A DNA stretch of 38,891 nt from Rhodospirillum sp. UBA1311 (GTDB lineage Bacteria > Pseudomonadota > Alphaproteobacteria > Rhodospirillales > Rhodospirillaceae), in contig DBTR01000088.1 in the NCBI GenBank assembly GCA_002307145.1, forward strand, positions 29,396 to 68,286. The letters run 5' to 3'. This document shows, in pieces, positions 33,179 through 38,891 of the stretch; position 1 is the first letter of the stretch; each line of letters opens with the position of its first letter. Made by a program: the position numbers and the translations under genes. Under the pieces are notes generated by a model. The model was not told the DNA's origin and did no database searches. It was given only the letters and a program-made list of their open reading frames with translations.

Positions 33179-34069
33179 TCAGAGCCTGGCTTCCGCCGCG
33201 AGAAAGTCGAGCAGCACCCGCACCCGCGCAGGCAACGGCCCGCCCTGGCCGACGTAGACCGCGTAGAAATCCTCGCGCTCCTCCGTGTCCGCCCCTTCCA
33301 TCACCCGCACCAGCCGCCCGGCGGCGAGATCCGCCGCGACGGTGAAGCCCGCCATCCGCGCGATCCCCGCGCCCGCGACAGCGAGGTGGCGGAGGGTTTC
33401 GCCGTCGCTCGCCAGCACGCGGCCGCCGGGCGGCAGCCGCGTGTCGGCGATCGGCCAGCTCTCGGTGGCGCGCTTGTAGGTGAAGCCGAGACGCACGTGG
33501 GCCTCAAGTTCGGCGACGGTGGTCGGCGCGCCATGCCGGGCGAGGTAGGCGGGGGAGGCGACCAGCATCAGGGTGGTGGCGCCGAGCTTGCGTGCGACCA
33601 GACTGGAGGATTTGAGCGGTCCGGCGCGCACCGCCACGTCGATCCCCTCGGCAACCAGGTCGACCATCGCATCGGTGTGGTGGAATTCGAGGGAAATCCC
33701 GGGGAAACGGTCGAGAAAACGCGGCACCAGCGGCACCAGCACGTGGTTGCCGAACGAGGCGCTGGTGGTGATCCGCAGCCGCCCGGCAGGAGCCTCGCCG
33801 CCGGTTGCGGCGGCCTCGGCGTCGGCGAGGTCGGCGAGGATGCGGAGCGCCCGCTCGTAGAAGCCCTGGCCCTCGGGGGTGAGCAGGAACTTGCGGGTCG
33901 AACGGTTGACGAGGCGGGTGCCGAGCCGGGCTTCGAGCCGGGCGATCAGCTTGCTCACCCCCGAGGGCGTCACCCGCGCGGCGCGGGCGGCAGGAGAGAA
34001 GCCGCCCAGCTCCACCACCCGGACGAAGGTTTCCAATTCCGCGAACCGGTTGATTTCGCGCTGTGCCAA
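33179..34069 (-). CDS. LysR-family transcriptional regulator
   Basis: A 296-residue LysR regulator. The N-terminal helix-turn-helix region ELETFVRVVELGGFSPAARAARVTPSGVSKLIARLEARLGTRL is typical, and a LysR effector-binding domain follows from about residue 90. The start is TTG (MAQREINRF) with GGAGG close upstream; no in-frame ATG lies near. It is divergent from the MFS exporter gene 105 nt away and most likely controls it, and itself, through the 34082-34096 dyad. The inducer is unknown. Confidence 0.9.
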   Translation of the reverse strand: MAQREINRFAELETFVRVVELGGFSPAARAARVTPSGVSKLIARLEARLGTRLVNRSTRKFLLTPEGQGFYERALRILADLADAEAAATGGEAPAGRLRITTSASFGNHVLVPLVPRFLDRFPGISLEFHHTDAMVDLVAEGIDVAVRAGPLKSSSLVARKLGATTLMLVASPAYLARHGAPTTVAELEAHVRLGFTYKRATESWPIADTRLPPGGRVLASDGETLRHLAVAGAGIARMAGFTVAADLAAGRLVRVMEGADTEEREDFYAVYVGQGGPLPARVRVLLDFLAAEARL

Positions 34070-34081
34070 TGGTCCTCCAAT

Positions 34082-34096
34082 TCACAAATCCTGTGA
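34082..34096. promoter_or_regulatory. Dyad upstream of lysR, candidate LysR site
   Basis: TCACA-AATCC-TGTGA is a perfect 5-bp inverted repeat around a 5-bp spacer, 13 nt before the LysR start codon in the divergent gap. Position and symmetry fit an autoregulatory LysR site. The sequence is short, so chance is possible. Confidence 0.4.
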
Positions 34097-34173
34097 CAAC
34101 TCGCAGTCTATCTCATCGTTCGCCGATCCTCCATATCCACGGCCATCGTTCATTTTCGGGTTGTGAGATCGCC

Positions 34174-35346
34174 ATGCCGCTCGCCCTTTACGCCTTGACC
34201 GCCGGAGCCTTCGGGATCGGCGTCACCGAATTCGTGATCATGGGATTGCTGCTCGAAGTCAGCCATGACCTCGGCGTCACCATCGCCACCGCCGGAATGC
34301 TGATTTCGGGCTACGCGCTCGGCGTGGTGTTCGGCGCACCCTTGCTCACCGCGCTCACCGCGCGCTGGCCGCGCAAGGTCGTCCTCCTCGGCCTGATGGG
34401 GGTGTTCACCCTCGGCAACCTCGCCTGCGCCCTCGCGCCCTCCTACGGCCTGCTGATGGCGGCGCGGGTATTGACCGCGCTCGCCCACGGCACCTTCTTC
34501 GGCGTCGGTTCGGTGGTCGCCACCGGCCTCGTCGCGCCCGAGCGCCGCGCCTCGGCGATCGCGGTGATGTTCACCGGCCTCACCATCGCCAACATCGTCG
34601 GCGTGCCGTTCGGCACCTGGCTCGGCCAGCAGTTCGGCTGGCGCGCGACGTTCTGGGCGGTCGCCGCCGTCGGCGTGGTCGCGAGCCTGATCGTCCTGGT
34701 CCTGGTGCCGAAGACCGCCGGCGAGATCGAGACCGGCTCGTGGCGCGACGACCTGAAAGCCATCGCGCGCGGCCCGGTGTTGCTCGGGTTCCTGGTCACG
34801 GTATTGGGGTTCGCGGGGGTGTTCGCGGTGTTCACCTACATCGCGCCGATGTTGACCCGGATCGCCGGTTTCGCCGATGCGGCGGTTTCGCCGATCCTGC
34901 TGGTGTTCGGCGGCGGGCTGGTGGTCGGCAACCTTCTGGGGGGCAGGCTCGCCGACCGGTCGCTCAACGGCGCGGTGCTGGCGACGCTGGTTGCGCTCAC
35001 CGCCGTTCTCGCGCTGATGACGTTCGCGATCAGGAGCCAGATCGCCGCCGTCGCATTCGTCGGTCTGCTCGGGGCGGCGGGCTTCGCCACCGTCGCGCCG
35101 ATGCAGATGTGGGTGCTGGACAAGGCCAGGGGCGCGGGCCAGAGCCTGGCTTCGAGCTTCAACATCGCCGCTTTCAATCTCGGCAACGCGCTCGGAGCGT
35201 GGGCGGGTGGCGCGGTGATCGACCACGGTCCGGGCCTCGGCTTCGTTCCCCTCGCCGCCGCCCTGTTCCCGTTCGGCGCATTGGTCGTGGCGCTCGTCGC
35301 GATCCGTGGCGGTGCGTCCGATCTCGCTCCCCAGGCGGGCGAATAG
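34174..35346 (+). CDS. MFS exporter of the AraJ/DHA1 drug-or-sugar efflux type
   Basis: A 390-residue, 12-helix major facilitator. The N-terminus MPLALYALTAGAFGIGVTEFVIMGLLLEVSHDLGV is characteristic of AraJ-like and related DHA1 efflux proteins. The loop 2-3 motif reads TARWPRKVVLLGLMGVF, and ARVLTALAHGTFFGVGSVVATGLV is a family hallmark. It probably expels a sugar, metabolite or drug by proton exchange. The ATG at 34174 begins the conserved N-terminus; an in-frame ATG at 34063 would add 37 unconvincing residues and overlap the lysR start. The ribosome site is weak. Confidence 0.88.
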   Translation: MPLALYALTAGAFGIGVTEFVIMGLLLEVSHDLGVTIATAGMLISGYALGVVFGAPLLTALTARWPRKVVLLGLMGVFTLGNLACALAPSYGLLMAARVLTALAHGTFFGVGSVVATGLVAPERRASAIAVMFTGLTIANIVGVPFGTWLGQQFGWRATFWAVAAVGVVASLIVLVLVPKTAGEIETGSWRDDLKAIARGPVLLGFLVTVLGFAGVFAVFTYIAPMLTRIAGFADAAVSPILLVFGGGLVVGNLLGGRLADRSLNGAVLATLVALTAVLALMTFAIRSQIAAVAFVGLLGAAGFATVAPMQMWVLDKARGAGQSLASSFNIAAFNLGNALGAWAGGAVIDHGPGLGFVPLAAALFPFGALVVALVAIRGGASDLAPQAGE

Positions 35347-35354
35347 GCCTGCGT

Positions 35355-35373
35355 GACGGTTCGGTGAACTTTG
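35355..35373. promoter_or_regulatory. Candidate PhoB-type element upstream of pstS
   Basis: GACGGTTCGGTGAACTTTG differs at two of 19 positions from 3505-3523 upstream of ugpB and carries the same GTTC-N3-GAAC dyad. On the strand opposite pstS, half-sites TTCAC and GTCAC are 11 bp apart, as in a PhoB box. It lies 113-131 nt before the pstS ATG. The Pst operon is the classic PhoB target, which supports the reading. Confidence 0.6.
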
Positions 35374-35404
35374 GCGAAGATGGAGGGATGTTCATCTTCC
35401 CGCC
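35373..35404. repeat. Inverted repeat 1 in pstS leader
   Basis: GAAGATG (35376-35382) and CATCTTC (35393-35399) are perfectly complementary around a 10-nt spacer. Flanking GGC and GCC extend the pairing past a short bulge. It lies just downstream of the candidate PhoB element. Confidence 0.45.
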
Positions 35405-35424
35405 AGATGGCGTCCAGTTTCCGC

Positions 35425-35474
35425 TTCTAGAGTCCGTGCCCATGCAGTGCGCTGCATCAACGGACATTCTAGAA
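35425..35474. repeat. Long inverted repeat 2 in pstS leader
   Basis: An imperfect palindrome about 50 nt long. TTCTAGAGTCCGT (35425-35437) pairs with ACGGACATTCTAGAA (35460-35474) across a 2-nt bulge, and the inner arms ATGCAG (35442-35447) and CTGCAT (35452-35457) enclose TGCG. It ends 12 nt before the pstS ATG, next to the ribosome site, and could fold in the leader mRNA or bind a dimeric protein. Confidence 0.6.
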
Positions 35475-35485
35475 CGGAGACACCG

Positions 35486-36547
35486 ATGTCCTTCGCATTC
35501 AACCCAGTCCGACGCCTCGCCGTGTGCGCGGCCGTGGCTGCGGGCCTTGTGACCGGGACCGCGCAAGCGGCCGAGATGACCGGGGCGGGCGCGACCTTCC
35601 CGTATCCGGTCTACGCCAAGTGGGCCGAAGCCTACAAGGCCCAGACCGGCGTCAGCCTCAATTACCAGTCGATCGGTTCCGGCGGCGGGATCAAGCAGAT
35701 CGAGGCCAAGACCGTCGACTTCGGCGCCTCCGACATGCCGCTTGAGGCCGCCGATCTCGACAAGAACGGTCTGGTGCAGTGGCCGATGATCATGGGCGGC
35801 GTGGTGCCGGTGGTCAACGTGCCGGGCGTCGCGGCGGGCCAGATGAAGCTCACCGGCAAGGTGCTGGCCGACATCTACCTCGGCAAGATCACGTCGTGGA
35901 ACGATCCGGCGATCGCCAAGATCAACCCGGACCTGAAGCTGCCGAACCAGCCGATCGCGGTGGTTCACCGGTCGGACGGGTCGGGCACCACCTTCCTCTT
36001 CACCAGCTTCCTCGCGGCGGTGAGCCCGGACTGGAAGTCCAAGGTCGGCGTCAACACCGCGGTCGAGTGGCCGGCGGGCATCGGCGGCAAGGGCAACGAA
36101 GGCGTCGCCAACTTCGCGGGCCAGACCGCGGGCTCGATCGGCTACGTCGAATACGCCTACGCGCTGCAGAACAAGCTCGCCTTCACCCAGCTCACCAATC
36201 ACGACGGCGCGTACGTGAAGCCGGATTCGGCTTCGTTCCAGGCCGCCGCCGCGAACGCGGATTGGAAGGGGACGCCGGGCTTCCACGTCGTCCTCGTCGA
36301 CCAGCCCGGCAAGACGAGCTGGCCGATCACCGGTGCGAGCTTCATCCTGATGCACAAGAGCCAGGCGAAACCCGAGAATGCGCAGAATGTGTTGAAGTTC
36401 TTCAGCTGGGCCTATGCCAACGGGGGCAAAATGGCTGAAGGCCTCGACTACGTGCCGATGCCCGGCCCGGTGGTCAAGCTGGTCGAAGGCGTGTGGTCGC
36501 AGGACATCAAGTCGGCCGACGGGAAAGCGGTATGGCCGGCGAAGTGA
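35486..36547 (+). CDS. pstS: PstS, periplasmic phosphate-binding protein
   Basis: A 353-residue exported protein: the signal peptide MSFAFNPVRRLAVCAAVAAG ends at TAQA-AEMTGAGATFPYPVYAKW. Phosphate-binding features are IGSGGGIKQIEAKTVDFGASDMPL, VVHRSDGSGTTFLFTSFL and GNEGVANFAGQTAGSIGYVEYAYA. It binds inorganic phosphate for the PstCAB importer. ATG 35486 follows ACGGAGACACCG; an in-frame ATG at 35447 lies inside the leader palindrome and would spoil the signal peptide. A strong terminator-like hairpin follows the stop. Very likely induced by phosphate starvation. Confidence 0.95.
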   Translation: MSFAFNPVRRLAVCAAVAAGLVTGTAQAAEMTGAGATFPYPVYAKWAEAYKAQTGVSLNYQSIGSGGGIKQIEAKTVDFGASDMPLEAADLDKNGLVQWPMIMGGVVPVVNVPGVAAGQMKLTGKVLADIYLGKITSWNDPAIAKINPDLKLPNQPIAVVHRSDGSGTTFLFTSFLAAVSPDWKSKVGVNTAVEWPAGIGGKGNEGVANFAGQTAGSIGYVEYAYALQNKLAFTQLTNHDGAYVKPDSASFQAAAANADWKGTPGFHVVLVDQPGKTSWPITGASFILMHKSQAKPENAQNVLKFFSWAYANGGKMAEGLDYVPMPGPVVKLVEGVWSQDIKSADGKAVWPAK

Positions 36548-37566
36548 GGCCCAACCCTCCGGCAGAGGGTCGCGGCGGGGACATCTTCCCCGCCGCGGTT
36601 TTGTCGGTGCCCGACGCCATTCCCGAGAGCCCGGAGGCTGTACATACCGGCCTCGCCGAGCGCGGCTTCGCGCTCGTCTGCCGCTCCGCCGCGTTTGCGG
36701 TGGCCGGGCTGCTGCTCGCGGTGTTCGCGGTGCTGGCGATCAATGCCGCGCCCACGCTCCACGCCTTCGGCTTCGGCTTCCTCACCACCGAGGTGTGGAA
36801 CCCGGTGACCGAACGCTTCGGCGCCCTCGCGCCGATCTGCGGCACCCTGGTCACCTCGGCGATCGCGATGCTGATCGGCCTGCCGCTCGCCCTCGGCGCG
36901 GCGCTGTTCCTCAACGAATACTGCCCGCACCGCCTGCGCGGTCCGGTGATCGTGGCGATCGAGCTGCTCGCGGCGGTGCCCAGCATTATCTACGGGATGT
37001 GGGGCCTCTTGGTTCTCGCGCCCTTCCTCTCCGCGCATTTCCAGCCGTTCATGACCGCGTGGGTCGGGCCGATCCCGATCCTCGGTACGTTGTTCCAGGG
37101 GCCGCCGTTCGGCATCGGCATGCTTGCCGCCGGGCTGATTCTCGGTTTCATGGTGCTGCCGTTCATCGCCTCGGTGTCGTGCCAGGTGCTCGCCACCGTC
37201 GACCCGGTGCTGCGCGAGGCGGCCTACGGCGTCGGCGCGACCACCTGGGAGGTCTGCCGCAACGTGCTGCTGCCGTTCAGCCGCACCGGCCTTTTGGGCG
37301 CGGCGATGCTCGGCCTCGGCCGCGCCCTCGGCGAGACGATGGCGGTGACCTTCGTGATCGGCAACTCGCACCGCATCTCCGCCTCGCTGTTCGCGCCGGG
37401 CACGACGATCTCGGCGAGCCTCGCCAACGAGTTCACCGAGGCGGTCGGCGACACCTATCTCTCCTCGCTCCAGGCCCTCGGTCTGGTGCTGTTCCTGATC
37501 ACCTTCATCGTTCTCGCGGCGGCGCGGCTGTTGATGCGCCACGTCGAGCGGAGGGCGGCGCATTGA
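36532..37566 (+). CDS. pstC: PstC, phosphate ABC importer permease
   Basis: A 344-residue permease if started at ATG 36532 (MAGEVRPNPPAEG), which overlaps the pstS 3' end. Motifs fit PstC: LAAVPSIIYGMWGLLVLAP, FGIGMLAAGLILGFMVLPFIASV, EAAYGVGATTWEVCRNVLLPF and GRALGETMAVTFVIGNSHRIS. Starting at TTG 36601 or GTG 36607 would give an N-terminus closer to E. coli length and place the start after the 36571-36597 hairpin, but neither has a visible ribosome site. So the start is uncertain while the product is not. It forms the phosphate channel with PstA. Confidence 0.92.
   Translation: MAGEVRPNPPAEGRGGDIFPAAVLSVPDAIPESPEAVHTGLAERGFALVCRSAAFAVAGLLLAVFAVLAINAAPTLHAFGFGFLTTEVWNPVTERFGALAPICGTLVTSAIAMLIGLPLALGAALFLNEYCPHRLRGPVIVAIELLAAVPSIIYGMWGLLVLAPFLSAHFQPFMTAWVGPIPILGTLFQGPPFGIGMLAAGLILGFMVLPFIASVSCQVLATVDPVLREAAYGVGATTWEVCRNVLLPFSRTGLLGAAMLGLGRALGETMAVTFVIGNSHRISASLFAPGTTISASLANEFTEAVGDTYLSSLQALGLVLFLITFIVLAAARLLMRHVERRAAH
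36571..36603 (+). terminator. Intrinsic terminator-like hairpin between pstS and pstC
   Basis: Perfect 10-bp stem: CGCGGCGGGG (36571-36580) and CCCCGCCGCG (36588-36597) with a 7-nt loop, followed by GTTTTG. It is 23 nt after the pstS stop. It would partly end transcription after pstS, giving excess binding protein, while read-through makes PstCAB. It lies inside the longest pstC reading frame, which argues for a later pstC start. Confidence 0.7.
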
Positions 37567-38408
37567 GCAATGGCGAAACCCTTCTGGCGCGGCGCAAGCT
37601 CGTCAACCTGGTGATGATGGGGCTGTGCAGCGGCGCGGCGGGCCTGGCGATCCTGGTGCTGGCGCTGATCCTCTGGCACCTGGTGTCGCGCGGCGTTTCG
37701 GCCCTCTCGCCCGACATCTTCACCCGCACCACGCCGCCGCCCGGCTCCCCCGGCGGCCTGCTCAACCCGATCCTCGGCAGCCTTGCGATGAGCGTGGCGG
37801 GGATCGCGGTGGCGGCGCCGCTCGGCCTGCTTTCCGGCACCTATCTCGCCGAATACGGCCGCTATTCGCGCGTCGCGCAGGTGGTGCGGTTCGTCAACGA
37901 CATCCTCCTCTCCGCGCCGTCGATCATCGTCGGGCTGTTCGTCTACAGCGTGATGGTGGTGCCGATGAGCCACTTCTCCGGCTGGGCCGGGGCGGCGGCG
38001 CTGGCGCTGGTGGCGGTGCCGGTGATCGTGCGCACCACCGAGGACGTGCTGCGGATGGTGCCCGCAACCCTGCGCGAGGCGGCGTTCGCGCTCGGCGTGC
38101 CGTATTGGCGCTTCATCGTCAACGTCGCGTGGCGCGCTGCGAAAAGCGGCATCGTCACCGGCATCCTGCTGGCGGTGGCGCGGATCAGCGGCGAGACCGC
38201 GCCGCTGCTGTTCACCGCGCTCAACAACCAATTCCTCTCCACCGACATGAACGGTCCGACCGCGAGCCTGCCGGTGGTGATCTTCCAGTTTGCGATGAGC
38301 CCATACCGCGACTGGCAACACCTGGCCTGGGCGGGGGCTCTCCTGGTCAGCGCCACCGTCCTTCTGATCAACGTGCTGGCCCGGTGGCTGGCGCGGCAAC
38401 GCTCGTGA
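37563..38408 (+). CDS. pstA: PstA, phosphate ABC importer permease
   Basis: A 281-residue permease with about six helices. PstA motifs include FTRTTPPPGSPGGLLNPILGSLAMS, GTYLAEYGRYSRVAQVVRFVNDILLSAPSIIVGLFVYS, TLREAAFALGVPYWRFI and ARISGETAPLLFTALNNQF. The start is TTG (TTGAGCAATGGC) with GGAGGG 7 nt upstream, overlapping the pstC stop by 4 nt; the nearby ATG at 37570 is out of frame. With PstC it forms the phosphate channel driven by PstB. Confidence 0.94.
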   Translation: MSNGETLLARRKLVNLVMMGLCSGAAGLAILVLALILWHLVSRGVSALSPDIFTRTTPPPGSPGGLLNPILGSLAMSVAGIAVAAPLGLLSGTYLAEYGRYSRVAQVVRFVNDILLSAPSIIVGLFVYSVMVVPMSHFSGWAGAAALALVAVPVIVRTTEDVLRMVPATLREAAFALGVPYWRFIVNVAWRAAKSGIVTGILLAVARISGETAPLLFTALNNQFLSTDMNGPTASLPVVIFQFAMSPYRDWQHLAWAGALLVSATVLLINVLARWLARQRS

Positions 38409-38415
38409 GCGCCCA

Positions 38416-38891
<476 letters not shown>

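Noticed and set aside
34063..34173. N-terminal extension of the MFS exporter
   Set aside because: It overlaps the divergent lysR start and control dyad, and the conserved MFS N-terminus begins at 34174.

Overview
The window is GC-rich and gene-dense, with short intergenic gaps, many 1-4 nt start/stop overlaps and about a fifth of genes using TTG or GTG starts. Gene content (Ugp and Pst phosphate uptake, Dpp-type and TRAP transporters, queCDE, PqiABC, tetronate catabolism) and the protein sequences suggest a Gram-negative alphaproteobacterium, probably Rhodospirillales-like. That placement rests on style and content, not on a marker gene. No rRNA, tRNA, CRISPR array, insertion sequence or phage gene is visible. 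Both ends cut a gene: ugpC on the left and pstB on the right.

Layout. 1-3406 (minus): sn-glycerol-3-phosphate importer, transcribed ugpB-ugpA-ugpE-ugpC(partial). 3539-6976 (minus): a paraquat-inducible/MCE envelope lipid-transport operon in which PqiA is split into two genes, followed by pqiB and pqiC. 7097-8978 (plus): queC-queE-queD for the queuosine precursor preQ0. 8966-9790 (minus): a DeoR-family repressor, divergent from 10213-14716 (plus), which encodes a zinc dehydrogenase, a three-part TRAP transporter and a histidine phosphatase. 14717-14967: a gene-free patch packed with perfect short hairpins. 14968-16486: a divergent ECHDC3-like crotonase and a LysE exporter. 16491-23422 (minus): a peptide ABC importer (fused double ATPase, binding protein, two permeases) ending in an M14 metallocarboxypeptidase. 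23669-33065 (plus): the four-carbon acid-sugar (tetronate) region ltnD-otnK-otnC-otnI-deoR-gntP-cupin-racemase-like-denD-gntP. 33179-35346: a divergent LysR regulator and MFS exporter. 35486-38891 (plus): pstS-pstC-pstA-pstB(partial).

How it works together. The tetronate region has two entry dehydrogenases, LtnD for L-threonate and DenD for D-erythronate. Both feed 2-oxo-tetronate into OtnI (isomerase), OtnK (kinase) and OtnC (decarboxylase), giving dihydroxyacetone phosphate. Two GntP-family permeases are candidate importers. A small cupin and a racemase-fold protein lacking the second catalytic cysteine sit inside the region without a role in the described pathway. They are the best place to look for new chemistry. 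The DeoR regulator here and the one at 8966-9790 are close paralogues, so the TRAP/dehydrogenase locus may handle a related polyol or acid.

Regulation. A 19-nt element, identical at 17 positions, lies about 100-130 nt upstream of both ugpB and pstS, the two phosphate-source operons at opposite ends of the window. It is a strong PhoB-box candidate. Each of the four binding-protein genes followed by further transporter genes (ugpB, dctP-type, dppA-type, pstS) has a strong hairpin directly after it, consistent with making more binding protein than permease.
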